From: Rutstroemia sp. NJR-2017a BVV2 | Lineage: Eukaryota; Ascomycota; Leotiomycetes; Helotiales; Rutstroemiaceae | Assembly (NCBI GenBank): GCA_002946415.1 | Contig: NJPS01000010.1 | Location: 1,488,001 to 1,552,000 of the forward strand | Reading direction: 5' to 3' | DNA length: 64,000 nt | Shown here: piece by piece, positions 1 through 11,525 of the stretch | Numbering within the stretch: the first letter of the stretch is position 1 | Layout of the letters: every line of letters starts with the position of its first letter | The notes under the pieces: model-generated | Database searches by the model: none | What the model saw: only the letters and a program-made list of their open reading frames with translations | What the model was told of the DNA's origin: nothing | Position numbers and translations under genes: made by a program

Positions 1-79
1 GATCCTATATGTTGGTTTGGGTGTATTGGTGTGAGAAATGATGAATTGATCTTCTTTGCTAACCAGGTGCTCGATTTAT

Positions 80-1138
80 CTATGAGAAACCAGCAGTATT
101 CTTTGGTCGGTATAACTTATCGATGCTCTCTATCTCCTCTTTACTGAGCTCGAAGTTCACAGCATCAACTGCTTCTTGAACTCTCTCGACCTTGGACATG
201 CCAATGATTGGTGAAGTCATAAAGTCCTTGCTCAAGCTCCAGGCAATCGCCACAACCGCCATGCTGACTCCTCGCTCCTTTGCAATCTCTCCAATTCTCT
301 CATTAATCTTGATATCCGCCTCCTCTATATCATATCCCATCAACTTTCCATTCATCTCAGAACCTCTCTCACTTTCTGTGAATGCAGTATGTGGTCTAGC
401 CAAAAACCCCATAGCGATCGGACTCCATGGAATCATGCCCATACCAAACTTCTTCAGACTCGGCACCATCTCCTTTTCCTCTTCCCTGTACATCGCATTG
501 TGCAAATTCTGCATACTAATGAACTCGGTCCAGCCATTCATCCGGGCTGTGTATTGCATCTCCAACAATTGATGCGCCCACATGCTCGAGGCACCAATGT
601 ACCTTACTTTCCCAGTCTGCACAATATCATGCAAAGCTTTCATCGTCTCTTTAATTGGAGTGTTGTTATCAAACCGATGAATCTGCAACAAGTCGATATA
701 GTCCAAGCCCAAACGCTTCAAGCTCGCATCAACACTATCAAAGATGTGTTTCCGACTCAACCCATAGCAGTTAATATACCCGCTCGCATCTTTCTCGTCC
801 CGACTCATTTCAAAAGGGTTTTCCCATCCATCAGCAGTCTTCTTTCCCAAGACGGCGAAGACTTTTGTCGCAATGACGAGATTCTCGCGTGGTAAGTTGA
901 ATTTACGAATGGCTTTTCCGAGAATCTCTTCGGAAACTCCATTGCTGTAGACGTTGGCTGTGTCAAAGAAGTTCATGCCCGCTTTGTAACAGGCTTCGAT
1001 GACGGGGAGGGCCTCCTCTTCTTCGATACACCACTTGAAGCGTGTGGTGCGGTCACCGAAGGACATACATCCGACGCAGATGCGGGAGACTCTGAGACCG
1101 GACTCGCCTAGGTTGACATATTTCATTTGGTTTGGCAT
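80..1138 (-). CDS. Aldo/keto reductase (NADPH-dependent oxidoreductase)
   Basis: A 352-residue, single-exon protein of the aldo/keto reductase superfamily, which reduces aldehydes and ketones with NADPH in a TIM barrel. All four catalytic residues are visible: Asp59 and Tyr64 (FDTANVYS), Lys92 (ATKVF) and His154 (QIHRF). The family C-terminal cofactor region (SPIIGMSKVERVQEA) is present. Length is normal for the family and the ATG start sits just before the usual N-terminal strand; Met5 is an alternative start. It resembles the fungal subgroup annotated as versiconal hemiacetal acetate reductase-like or potassium-channel-beta-like, but no polyketide cluster lies next to it, so the substrate is unknown. 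Confidence 0.93.
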   Translation of the reverse strand: MPNQMKYVNLGESGLRVSRICVGCMSFGDRTTRFKWCIEEEEALPVIEACYKAGMNFFDTANVYSNGVSEEILGKAIRKFNLPRENLVIATKVFAVLGKKTADGWENPFEMSRDEKDASGYINCYGLSRKHIFDSVDASLKRLGLDYIDLLQIHRFDNNTPIKETMKALHDIVQTGKVRYIGASSMWAHQLLEMQYTARMNGWTEFISMQNLHNAMYREEEKEMVPSLKKFGMGMIPWSPIAMGFLARPHTAFTESERGSEMNGKLMGYDIEEADIKINERIGEIAKERGVSMAVVAIAWSLSKDFMTSPIIGMSKVERVQEAVDAVNFELSKEEIESIDKLYRPKNTAGFS

Positions 1139-2106
1139 TGTGGCTTATGTTTGCTTTCAAGGCCGCTCTTGGAAAAGTAAAGGGGGAGACTTGGGTGGTG
1201 GGATGAAAGAAGTTTGAAGAGCGAAAGACCACGTTCTTATACTTTTTACACGCAGATCGTTCTTTCACTACGGGTATAAACACGGAGATTAGGATTAAAT
1301 CCTGAAATGGAAGTTTTGCCTTCTCAAGCAAAATTCACTGATAGTAAGTAGTGCGGGGTAAATGGGGCGTCTTGTCCGCTGCACTTTTTGGAGATAGGAT
1401 AGGCTAATGAAAGATATGACACCCCGTGACGTGTGCGACAGATGCCTTCAATGAACTTCGGCGAACTTAGTTGGGAAGGACATTGATGGCTGACGAATAA
1501 TGAAGCCTTGGAGATGCTGCGAACCCGAGCCGCTTAAAGTAACGACGACGAGATTATCAGCCGCAAAGATATGATGGACGTGAGTCAATTTATCCTGGTA
1601 TATCGTCGTGGATGGCTGATGCCTCGACGATAGAATCCTCGCACAAACATTGTCGTCGTCCAGAGAAGATAGGCCTCACTTGTCGTTACGTCATACATTA
1701 TGCAGCAGTTGCAAGGTTCCAAATCGAGTTCTCAAATACGGACATGATATTGATCAACACATACACATGAACGAGCACTGTTTGACCGAATCAATTCTTT
1801 GCAACGCCCTCCTAATCGCAATCAGAACATTAGAATGACAGATATTGATAGGAAAAGGAACCAAAATACAGTCAAGAAACCTAACAGAGCCAGAACATCC
1901 CAAGCATCGTCCAAAATCACAAAGCAATCTCCATACCACTACAGCATCATCCGTATCTGCAAGGAAAAGTGAGCCTCCAACAGCCAACAGGGCCGTGGCC
2001 AGCAGCACGATTGTAGCATGCAAGAAAACCAAAGCTTCAGTCTCGCCATGCTCTTGCCCAAATCTAAGTCAATAGCGGCGAGAGTCGTCGATTAACAAAC
2101 CTATGC
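1139..2106. other. Intergenic, no gene recognised
   Basis: Spacer between two minus-strand genes. It should contain the aldo/keto reductase promoter at its left end and the 3' end of the coiled-coil gene at its right end. Short open frames here lack ATG starts or family features. Confidence 0.6.
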
Positions 2107-3174
2107 CTAGGTTGTCGAGTCGGTTTCAGAGCTGCTAGGTGTGCAAACTGTTTCGGCATCGTTCTCAGTGTCATTCCATGTATAGTTGCATCCATTCTCA
2201 AGCTTACCAGATTCGTCTGACGTGTCAGTCTCCCACTCAGAACTATCCGCATCATCAGGGTAGCGCTCGGGGCTGCTGCTGGAAGCGTGAGAACTTGACG
2301 ACGAAGGACTCATATCCGCTTGTTGACCGGAAGAAGATGCTGTTTGTTTTTCGATTTCCGTCTTTCTCGAATTGGCCAATGCTATCAACTGATCTGCCCA
2401 TTGGTTCTGCTCCCGAACGAATTTCGTCTTAAGTTCCTCGATGGCTCTTTCGTTGTCGTCAATCAAGCGGTTCGTCTCAGTGGCATGACTTATGATCCTT
2501 TCACGCTGCTCGTGAATGAACTTGCACTTCAAATCAATGATCTCTTGCCTGTGGCTCTCGATATGTTCGCTGAGCTGAGTCTCTGCCCGTTCCAGTTGGC
2601 TTTTGTACTTGTTCAACGTTTGACGCGATTTTTCCTTTTTCTCCTTTGAAAACTGACGCAGCGAGTTGATTTCAGTCTTCGATTCCTCAATCTCCTCCTC
2701 GAGTTCCTGACGAGTTTTATCTGCTTCGTCCTCTTCTCTCTGATAAATCTCGGTCTCGATGTTCAGGTTCCGAACCTTCACCTCCAAGTCTGTTTCGCGT
2801 GTTTCGAGAGCAGAGACTTTGGCTTCGGCTTTCTTAGCCCGGGAAAGTAGCTTATCCGCCTTCTCCTTGCTTTCGTTCACATACGTCAAGATCACAAGAT
2901 CCAGATCCGGTCGCCATACATCCATTAACGCAGTTTGTCGATGAGGGTGGACTTGGCAGCTTTTACACAAACAAAGCCTTGCTATGTCTTCGAGCTCTCT
3001 GAATGCTTCGTATGGGGCTCCGCGTTCCACGGAGCGGAGTTTGTAGAAGAGGGTTTTCCATTGTTTCTTGCCGATAGTCTTGAAACATTCACCGTGGAGG
3101 CAAGTGATGGGGATTGAAGATTTTCGGGAAGTGATGTTAAAGCAGTCGAAAGCGTCCCAAGCTGGAGATTTCAT
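2107..3174 (-). CDS. Coiled-coil protein with Cys/His-rich N-terminus, unknown function
   Basis: A 355-residue, intronless protein starting at an ATG. The N-terminal 80 residues carry a scatter of potential metal ligands (Cys11, Cys25, His27, Cys30, Cys68, Cys70, Cys73, His76, His78). These are followed by a long charged heptad-type coiled coil from about residue 100 to 265, rich in Glu, Lys, Gln and Arg. The C-terminal 75 residues are an acidic Ser-rich disordered tail. I do not recognise the family. The Cys/His spacing (CLHGEC and CLCKSCQVHPH) suggests a small zinc-stabilised module, but that is inference. No signal peptide or membrane segment is seen. Confidence 0.75.
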   Translation of the reverse strand: MKSPAWDAFDCFNITSRKSSIPITCLHGECFKTIGKKQWKTLFYKLRSVERGAPYEAFRELEDIARLCLCKSCQVHPHRQTALMDVWRPDLDLVILTYVNESKEKADKLLSRAKKAEAKVSALETRETDLEVKVRNLNIETEIYQREEDEADKTRQELEEEIEESKTEINSLRQFSKEKKEKSRQTLNKYKSQLERAETQLSEHIESHRQEIIDLKCKFIHEQRERIISHATETNRLIDDNERAIEELKTKFVREQNQWADQLIALANSRKTEIEKQTASSSGQQADMSPSSSSSHASSSSPERYPDDADSSEWETDTSDESGKLENGCNYTWNDTENDAETVCTPSSSETDSTT

Positions 3175-3893
3175 CGTAAACCCCGCCGTGAACAGTCGGT
3201 TATCTCTTTCGTTGTCCTAGCGTCTTGGGTGGAAGATAGCACAGTATTCTTATCATTTTGTGAAGTTATTCGCTCAAATAGAGAAAAGCCACGCTTGCAC
3301 GTTGCGGTAGGAAACACCAACAGGAGTAGATGTACCACACCACACACTTCTTATCAAGAATGTCACACATCAAAGCTGAGCAGCAAGATCAGGGCGATAT
3401 TTCATGGATGGTGGCCGCAGGGTGGGCCACACAGAGCTGTCAGCCGCACTTTTAAGAAGTAGAGTTTGCAACAACAGCCAAAGAAACATTGCGACAAGAC
3501 TCTTCTTGAAACTTTCAGCTGCATTTTTACAGCGCGGTGGGAACTCCTGCATATTTCGCATTTTGCCAAAAAGGCATCCGGGGGTTGAGAACGCATATCC
3601 GGTTACTTCTACATTGTTGCGCGGCACAGCAGAATGATGGTACATGGACACCATGCCCAGGACAAGATATGATTCGCGGGAGCAGTACGAACTCTGGCAA
3701 CAGGTAGATAAGAATTTGATAGTGTACAGGCAGGAAGCGAATGCGCATTGGGGCTCTATTAGTGGTAGGCACCTTTCAGCTCATTCCAAAAATTCGCGTT
3801 TCTGTTTCGAACAACCATCAAGGCAGACATTCCCAAAAACCAATCTGTACGTCATCCACGATCTCCTTTCCTCCTTGGACAATTTGACACAGC
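3175..3893. other. Intergenic, no gene recognised
   Basis: Spacer holding the promoter of the coiled-coil gene and the 3' end of the membrane transporter gene. No coding frame or repeat stands out. Confidence 0.6.
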
Positions 3894-5352
3894 TCAATGC
3901 AGGGCTGCTTCGCACGCCCTCAAACTCCCAACAACCGCAAATGCCAACACTGGAGAAATGGTATACGATATCTGCCATGAAAAAAATGTCAGTCAGCTGG
4001 TTAGATTTGTTTGGGGCAGTACTTACCGCCAGTAACTTCGCGATTTTGTGCTGATCCTCCTCACTGGCGTCACTGACTTCTACCATTGTAATGAGCTTCA
4101 CAGCCGAAGGCCCCACTGGCATGAACATCATGGAGAACCACAAGATGGGATCGTGGCCAATCCAAGTAGTGTTCTTGGCCAAGTAGTAGATCGCCCCGGT
4201 GGAGACTATTGGCGCAATCACAAGTCTGACAACAAGAACAAACAAGGTAGTCAAATATGGCGTGCCCTGGATCGCTTTTCCCTTGCCCTTGATGTCCTTT
4301 TGTGTCTTTTGCATGGCCGTATAAAGTGAAACTCCTGCCCCAACGACCGGTAAAGATACGAAGAGTACTCCCACATTTTCCAACGAAGCTGTGAGCCAAG
4401 CTGTAAAGATACCACCACTCACAGTTTGATTGAAGAACCAGCGATGCAGAGTAGGCGATAAGCCTACGATCGCACCTGCGACGGCTCCAAGTAAAGGAGC
4501 ATTCAGAAAGTCGTAGAAGAAGAGTAACCACCAACGGACTCGATCACTGAGCCCGAACCATCGTCCCCTGCTGACAAGGGAAGGACGGCGGTCATATACG
4601 ATTGGATCACGGGCCGGAAGAGAAGCGGATTCTCGTCTTGACGGGAAGAAAGATGTCGATCTTTGTGATATTGCAGATGGTCGACGAAAGACGGGTGACA
4701 GTAAGCTGGTGTGTTCATTTGGCGACAGTAAACCATTTGTCACAACAGTAACGGATGCCTCCTCATCTCCTTCCTGTTCTAATTGTTCCAGTGCAGCTAG
4801 GAGATCTTCATCTTGTGGCTGTTCATGGGGCAGTTCTGTATCCATGAGTCTTGGGCCAATGGCGAAAGTTAAGCAACTGGAAAGGACTGAGTACACCAGG
4901 AAGTACGATTTTGCTTGCTCAATCGGATCGTCATCTGTACCTTTGCCGGTGGTGATTAGTGTGTCCAATAGGCCGGTCTGGTCTAGGGCTTGGATTAAAA
5001 GTAGTGGGTAGCTTGTCGTGTTGTTAAACATTATGGTTGCTGTAATCCAATCCGGCATACCGAGCAAGTAGTGAGACGCAGCACCGATCAAGAATAGAAT
5101 GGTGTGAGTGATGCATCCCCATATCAAAATGACATTGTACCGATGGCCGTGACCCGCATGTAATTGTTTACCAATCTTCGCAAATTCCAGAGCCGGAAGG
5201 AATATCTTGACCGAGACTTTGGAGAACATTTTCGCTGACGGACTGTCAAGCAATTTCATCCATACTGCGAGAGCACCGTAGAAAATGACCAGAAGGACTG
5301 CAAGACTTGCCTGAAAGGCGGCAACGAGAGACACGAGTAATCCAGACGCCAT
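3894..5352 (-). CDS. Auxin efflux carrier-like (PIN-type) membrane transporter
   Basis: A predicted 467-residue membrane transport protein of the fungal PIN-like/auxin-efflux-carrier family (PF03547 type). Two exons: 5352-4027 and 3971-3894. The 55-nt intron has donor gtaagt, a CTAAC/CTGAC branch region and acceptor gcag. Splicing replaces a run-on tail with the family-like C-terminus ISYTISPVLAFAVVGSLRAC. The N-terminal half (residues 1-165) is a bundle of hydrophobic helices, including VKIFLPALEFAKIG and MFNNTTSYPLLLIQAL. Then comes a polar Ser/Glu-rich loop (about 180-260) and a second helical bundle with FMPVGPSAVKLITM. Location is probably ER or plasma membrane. Substrate is unknown; yeast homologues are poorly characterised. 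Splicing was inferred without transcripts. Confidence 0.9.
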
Positions 5353-7109
5353 GGTGAGGATAATGGCTAGGAAATGTACGAGAAGGGCGTTTCAACAGAC
5401 GTTGTTAATGTCAACAATCGACGTACGGTAATATTCTCGGCTTTAAATCAAATTCTCATTAACGTACCGCCCAAGAAAGAACGAATTAAAGTTCAGTCAA
5501 CCGCTGGATATGACGGATTCGTGATAGATGAAACATATCAGATGCATCGCGACTTCCTGTTCGGCAACTTAACATTGTCTTGACAAGCCGACACAGTTAC
5601 CACTTCTCCCCGCCAGAAGCCGAGCATGCTCATCAATAAGGAGAGGTCTGAGTGGGTGAGGCTGCCGTATTCTGTTTTTCGTTGTTGTTTTCATCTTGGG
5701 AGGGATGATAGCTTCCTGGCGATGACTTCGATGACCATGGTCCCTCTGGCCAGCCAAATCCTGCTGCGTTCATTAAGCTCAGGAGGGCCATGAATCTGTG
5801 ATAGGCATCCTGTTCCTGTAAACGTATAGAAATACCATTGCACATGCTACGCTTCAAATGAGCGTTAAGCTTATTGCTTTCATAATAGCAATGCTGCAGT
5901 GACTTTCAACTGTGAAATGGCATTTCGTGAACCCAGCAACAATTCGCACTATACGGGAAGGAGCGAACGCAGTAAAACCATTCACAGGGCTGCCCTAGCC
6001 AGTGATGTCAGCCTTGCTGAGATGAGCCACCTTTCACTAGAACCTGTGCCTGTATGAAAAGATGCGCAAGACGACGAACAAAAAGATCGTGCAATTTGAG
6101 ATGATCTTGATAGAATGCTCGGTGGAATTTACGACTGCTACAAGAAGCTACTGATGAGCTACGACTAACATGGATGGTGAATGCAAGAAGACCGAAAGAT
6201 CTCCGAGAATCCCGAACATCATTACTTACGACTTCCTCAAATTAAAACAAGAGCAACAGCAAGACTTCGAGAGATTTCAAGCCATTCATCAATAAACTGT
6301 CGCAACGCCTCACGCGAAGTCTATTCGTCTAGGGCCTTTTCTTCTTGATCAATGATCTATCGCTGACACATCTCATGAACATCAATATGTCCATGTTTCT
6401 CATTGCTGAGGCTGTTCGCCAACGCGGGGTCGAGGAATTGCAAAGGCTCCCTCACATAACTTACTCGAAACGAATACTTTCAATCAAGCAGTAGAATTAC
6501 TGTGCAACTACAGGCTCTTCCACGATGCTTCTTCCTGTCATTTTTGTCCACTGGATACATGCTCAGTATGCACCCTTCAGGATGCTGAGAAAGTGCTTCC
6601 GCTTAATCCTCGCGTTCAAACGAAGTAATCGAGGTTGGTCACGCGAGACTCTACAAACATTTTGATGTCGCCGACGCAAAGGCTGGCACTATTTCTGGCA
6701 CATAGTCTATGCAGTGCTCTGGGATGGGTCATGGCTTCTGTGTTGTCTACCCCATACCAATCTCAACAAGAAACATCTGAGAGAAGTTATTCACAGTATC
6801 ACGGAGCCTGCAGTAGTTACAGGCTTTACGGCATCGCACATATTCTTCTACTGAGAAACTTGGCTCACGAAACGTTCTGCCTTGGCATCATTTTCTAGTT
6901 CGAGAGAGTGGTGTTTGACTACGCAGGATCCAAGATTCTTAACGGTTCCAAGACTTAATCTACCTCATTGACTGGACAAGCTCTTTGATAGGTATGAAGA
7001 ACTCAGATTTTTCTAGCGCATCAAGCAGCCAAGAAACTCCATCTTGGCTGGCTGTAGGAACGTTTAACGAGAAGGTAGTCGACTCCCACGTCACCCAGGG
7101 ATAAGTCCT
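5353..7109. other. Intergenic with unresolved coding-like scraps
   Basis: About 1.75 kb without a complete gene. Two stretches look coding-like but have no convincing start. One is a minus-strand frame ending at 5633, preceded by a plausible tttacag acceptor near 5837, reading EQDAYHRFMALLSLMNAAG. The other is plus-strand fragments at about 6170-6625 including CHFCPLDTCSVC. See findings. Confidence 0.4.
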
Positions 7110-7550
7110 TCACATTCCACATCCCGGATTGACGTTCCATCCAATACTCGGTCCAAACCCGCCTCTCCATGGATCTCTCTTCCAGTGATCCGCCTGTGCT
7201 CCGAATCCTCCTCTCCACGGGTCTTGAGGCCAGTGTCTACCTTGAATTGCACTACATCCATTCTCTACCACACTGCTAGACACAGGGCGCGAAGTCGCGG
7301 CGCACAACGTCACCGAGGAAGAGCAAGCAGATGGTAATCTAGTACTAAATGACAGAATACTACTCTGTTCGTCGTTGCTGTCGAGAAGTGGAGTAGACGA
7401 ATCGTTCAGGCTGACGACGAGTGAGGGTGCCGATGAGTTATAAGATCGAAAACGGCCAAGACGCGAGGAAAAGCCACGGGGAAACAGCAAAACAGAAATT
7501 TTCGCAAACACATTCTGCTGTGGCCGCGGGGTTACTGGTTTTTCTGACAT
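7110..7550 (-). CDS. Hypothetical small protein with a duplicated Trp/Gly motif
   Basis: A 146-residue open frame with an ATG start. The central part is Ser-rich and probably disordered. The C-terminal 40 residues contain two near-identical copies of DPWRGGFG, each preceded by a His-Trp pair (GRHWPQ, DHWKR). The duplication is also visible in the DNA between about 7150 and 7240. No signal peptide, membrane segment or known domain was recognised. It is kept because the repeat is preserved in frame and the ATG is proper, but it may be a non-coding frame. Confidence 0.45.
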   Translation of the reverse strand: MSEKPVTPRPQQNVFAKISVLLFPRGFSSRLGRFRSYNSSAPSLVVSLNDSSTPLLDSNDEQSSILSFSTRLPSACSSSVTLCAATSRPVSSSVVENGCSAIQGRHWPQDPWRGGFGAQADHWKRDPWRGGFGPSIGWNVNPGCGM

Positions 7551-8887
7551 TGCTCCAAGATCACTTATCGTTAGTGCTTCGTTGTATGGACACTAATCTT
7601 GACCTTGGCTGGCTTGGGAGACATGACGTCCCAGGGGATGAACAAGTTCTTATTTCTTAGTTCAAGGCTCAGAAAATATTGAGTCTACCGTTCATTGCCC
7701 TCCAAAACTCGTAAAAATGCTTTCTGACGGCGCAACGTGCGGCGCGGCCGCCTCACCGGGTTGACTATATCCGTCTGACAACGTGACCCCGCCCAAGTGA
7801 AGAGGTTTAGTGGAAGTACAAACGTGGCACCGGCAGTAGATGCATGGAATACATTTTTATTATCTTCCGTTGATTAGATGATGTTTTTCAATCTCTGATC
7901 TTACCCCTTAAGCATGGACCGCAATCCTTCGTTGTTGCTCATGCATTCTCCCGAAATTGGGAATGATGTTCTGTGTAACTACTCGTGTAAATTTCCACAG
8001 TGACACCATTGGGCAGACAGTGGATGCGGGGAAAAGGCACAGCTTCATATGCACACTCATGAGAAACGCCATGGCTCGTCTTCGACCCAAATCAGCAACT
8101 GATGGATCAGTCAAGGTGTTACGCCTCTTAGGCGCAGTGTACCACGCCGTCGTTAGTTGTCCACGCTTTTAGATGACTACGGTCCGACTTGAGAATGTGG
8201 TCGTGTTCTGGAAAGCCTTGCTAATTTCCTGCCCTCTCGGCGCATTTGGGTACAGCTGAAGTTTTCCGCGGCAGATTAATTGGAGTATGGTACAACATCT
8301 TAACACATTGTTGCCTCTGCATCATCATGTTCACGCTGCCGGAAACGACACTGTCCACCACAATTGATTCTCGGGGCCTAAGTAAGCCCACAGTTCTACT
8401 CAACCGCCCAAACAGAGGATTTACGTAGACTGAGTGTACCTTTCTCTAAGGGAGGGTCGTTACTGCTACCTATAAAATAATCCTTCAGAAATTGCTAGAG
8501 CTTGCTGTACCGCATAACTTCATGGCTAAGGTTACATTACCGCGCCAAAATCCTACCATATGTTGCAATTTATTTCCTGCTTGCATGGAGAACTTTTTTC
8601 GGACCTCCCTAAATCGTTACCTGGTCTACAAGACGTCGTTAAAGGCGTTTCTATCGAACAACTTCATGCATTTGCTGATCTTGGCTCCCTTTACGAGAGC
8701 GTGGCACGCATGTGGAATTTGTTATCTATGCAGTCAACGAACAGTCTTTTGCATGAACTTTATTTTTGAAAGTTCACGAATAAATGAAATTTACCTGCGC
8801 TTTCTGGACCTGCCTGTCATATGATAGGGACGACGTTTGTCGTTGTGAATTTTGTTGTTAACAGAGAGTGTGCGCAAGCAAGCAAGA
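7551..8887. other. Intergenic; upstream region of the receptor gene
   Basis: About 1.3 kb with no convincing gene. It holds the presumed promoter of the plus-strand GPCR gene at its right end. Short frames conflict on both strands and carry no motifs. Confidence 0.55.
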
Positions 8888-10153
8888 ATGTCTCTAACCC
8901 CTCACCAAACCCATATCCTCGAAACCAGCGAGAGGGTGACTTCAGCAGCTTCCATCATCGGCACTCTGTTCATAATCTGCACATTCTTCTTCTCCCCCTC
9001 CTTCAACAAACCCATCAACCGGCTCATCTTCTTCGCCTCATGGGGCAATCTCGGTGCCAGCGTCTCCTGTCTGATATCCGAGCTCGGCCCGAGTTCGTCG
9101 ACGACAGGCCCAGTCTCGGGCTTGTGTCAGTTTCAGGGGTTTTTGGTGCAGATGTTCCGGGGTGTGGATTGCTACTGGTCGTTCTGTATGGCGATTAATG
9201 TTTATCTGGTCTTTTTCCGTGGGTACACGACGGATCAGTTAAGGAGGTTGGATGTGTGGTATTTGCTTGCTTGTTACGGGTTGTCGTTTGTGCCGGCGCT
9301 GATATTTCTGTTTATTTCTACGAAAGAGCTAGGGCATGTGTACGGTCCCGCTATTATCTGGTGCTGGATCACTGAGAAATGGGATTGGATGCGGTTTGTG
9401 TTTTTATATGGGATAGTCTGGTAAGCAGATCATATATCTATCTATATAGACATTCCCAGCCCACTCACTAACACCCACCACCAAAGGATCTCCATCCTCT
9501 TCGCCTCCGTCGTCTACTTCATGGCCGGCCGCGTCATCTGGTCTAAACGCGAACACCTCAACGGCTTTCTGAACCCCCTCAACGAATCCCCCTTCGCCAA
9601 CACCGTCATCACCGAAATCGAAATCACATACGAATCCCGCACCAACCTGCAATCCAACACTATTCCCCCTTCTTCACCCTCTCTCTCTCACCCCTCCAAT
9701 TCGAATCCCACTAATCCCTACACAATCGCCATCCACGCCTCTCCTCCTCCTGCTGCATCTCAGCTCCCCGCCCACCCCCTCCGTATCCGCAGCCTCTCCC
9801 GCAGCCTCGCAGCCGCCGAACCCAACGCCGAAGCCTGGCTGTACGCGCGCGTCGCGATCTTGTTCTTCTTCGCCATGATCCTTACCTGGGTCCCCGCGAG
9901 TGTGAATCGCATCTGGCAGGTGGCGCATCCGGGGGCGGGGGTGAATTTCGCGATGAATTATGCGGCGGGGATGGCGTTTTCGCTGCAGGGGGTGTGGAAT
10001 ACGGTTGTGTGGGTGGTGACGTCGAAGAGTGCTTGTTGGGGGTTGTGGGGGAGGGGGAGGTGGGGGGAGAGGAGGGACAGAGGGAGGGGGATGGAGTTGG
10101 GGTTGGGGTTGGGGAAGGGCGGTCAGAGGTTGAATAGTGTTTCTAGTAAGTGA
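8888..10153 (+). CDS. cAMP-receptor-like G-protein-coupled receptor (Git3/CRL class)
   Basis: A 399-residue seven-helix receptor of the fungal cAMP-receptor-like/Git3 type, expected in the plasma membrane coupling to a heterotrimeric G protein. Exons 8888-9420 and 9487-10153, joined across a 66-nt intron (donor gtaagc, acceptor caaag) that restores the W-I-S codons inside helix 5. The helices are recognisable: SIIGTLFIICTFF (1), NRLIFFASWGNLGASVSCL (2), CYWSFCMAINVYLVFF (3), WYLLACYGLSFVPALIF (4), FVFLYGIVWISILFASVVYF (5), AILFFFAMILTWVPASVNRI (6) and NFAMNYAAGMAFSLQGVWN (7). The third intracellular loop is long, Pro/Ser-rich and variable. The ATG at 8888 is chosen because the frame upstream has only non-ATG starts. 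The Gly/Arg-rich tail after helix 7 is unusual in composition. Ligand unknown. Confidence 0.9.
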
Positions 10154-10631
10154 ATGGGTGAGGACGGATGAATGAATATTGTGTTTTATTATATCGTATT
10201 GTGTCCTTTGCTGTCTTCTTCCAGCTGAAGAATTTGCTTGTGAGGCACAACATATCAGTTCTGTGGCATTGTTTTACGCATGAACCACGTACATCCTTTC
10301 CTGTATCTTGTGAGCCAGCACTGCTAGAGTCAGCTCTGGGATCTCACTCCCTGATGTAAGTATGATTATAAATGGTGAATCGGAGAACTATCACTCACTC
10401 AGGATCCAAGAAAGCTATATATAGAATAGAATCTCCACTTGCAGAATAAAAGAGCGGTGATATCTCGGACTTGGTTGAAGTGTATATATGAAACGGATTC
10501 GATATCTGGTAGAGAGCTTCGAGAAATAGTAATCACACTATGAATTTGTGTGTTACGAAGAGGAGAGGAATTTAAAACTCTGGGTTGGTTACACTTGGAG
10601 AGATCGTGGATTTGGATAGCGTGGAACGGGA

Positions 10632-10747
10632 TAGGAAAGGAAAGGAAAGGAAAGGAAAGGAAAGGAAAGGAAAGGAAAGGAAAGGAAAGGAAAGGAAAGG
10701 AAAGGAAAGGAAAGGAAAGGAAAGGAAAGGAAAGGAAAGGAAAGGAG
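10632..10747. repeat. Pentanucleotide microsatellite (GGAAA)n
   Basis: About 22 uninterrupted copies of GGAAA/AAAGG read directly in the sequence. It encodes meaningless LSFPF or GKERK repeats in several frames. Confidence 0.97.
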
Positions 10748-10764
10748 GAGATGGATAATTGGCG

Positions 10765-10804
10765 AAGTGAAGTGAAGTGAAGTGAAGTGAAGTGAAGTGA
10801 AGTG
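10765..10804. repeat. Pentanucleotide microsatellite (AAGTG)n
   Basis: Eight perfect copies of AAGTG, starting 17 bases after the GGAAA array. Confidence 0.97.
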
Positions 10805-11044
10805 TTTTGATTATCCATTCAAATATCATATCGTTATATTCTCATATATATACATTCCTTTATGCATTTCTATCCACATATCAGGAAACATAAACATATG
10901 TAGGTAGTAGACAGTAGAAAACTTGTAGTCGAGGGACGAGAATAAAGTGACTATGAGTCAGAGGGAAGGGTAAGGAGTTATGTTTGTGCGTAGGTATAGA
11001 TGGGTATAGGTAACGGTGAGGATGGTAGTGAATGGGTAGCTGGA

Positions 11045-11066
11045 TGTGTGTGTGTGTGTGTGTGTG
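11045..11066. repeat. Dinucleotide (GT)n microsatellite
   Basis: About eleven consecutive GT units in the shared 3' region. Confidence 0.9.
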
Positions 11067-11525
11067 ATCGAGAGAAGAAGTGCAAGTTACAGCAGAAGTG
11101 TTTGCATGCGTGCGTCCTAGTTTGTTTGGGTAACTATAAGGGAGTGGATGAGTACGTATGAGTATCAACAGTTCGAAGATGGAAGCTTTAGACGGGGAGG
11201 GAGATATGAAATGGAAGCGAAAGGCGGTGGTCATGATGGAACTGAGAAGGAGTGAACATAACACGAAGGATGGAAGAGTGTGTGAGAAATTGTTTGTAAA
11301 TTATCCATTCGTAATGTCATTAATAAAAAACTAGGTATGCGAAGTATTGCAGCGCAAGGTATTAAGTTCATCGAAGGAAAACAAGAAACCAATGTAGGTA
11401 TCATCCATACTCGTCATGCCAATCCAATCCAGCGCCATGCAATGTGATATTCATCTCCCTTTCCAATCCTCCACCTCACCCTGTTGATGGCCATATCCAT
11501 CCCCATCTCCACATATCTCACTCCC

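Larger units (their letters stand above)
10154..11525. other. Convergent intergenic region with microsatellites
   Basis: The receptor and phosphatase genes converge here, so both 3' UTRs lie in this stretch. It contains the pentanucleotide arrays listed separately and a (GT)n run near 11045-11066. Long frames across the arrays are low-complexity artefacts. Confidence 0.7.

Noticed and set aside
1754..2032. Minus-strand hydrophobic frame of 92 residues downstream of the coiled-coil gene
   Set aside because: It begins with a TTG codon, and no splice or family support exists; the hydrophobic start is probably chance.
10399..10829. Long frames reading LSFPF or GKERK repeats
   Set aside because: Produced by the pentanucleotide microsatellites; not proteins.
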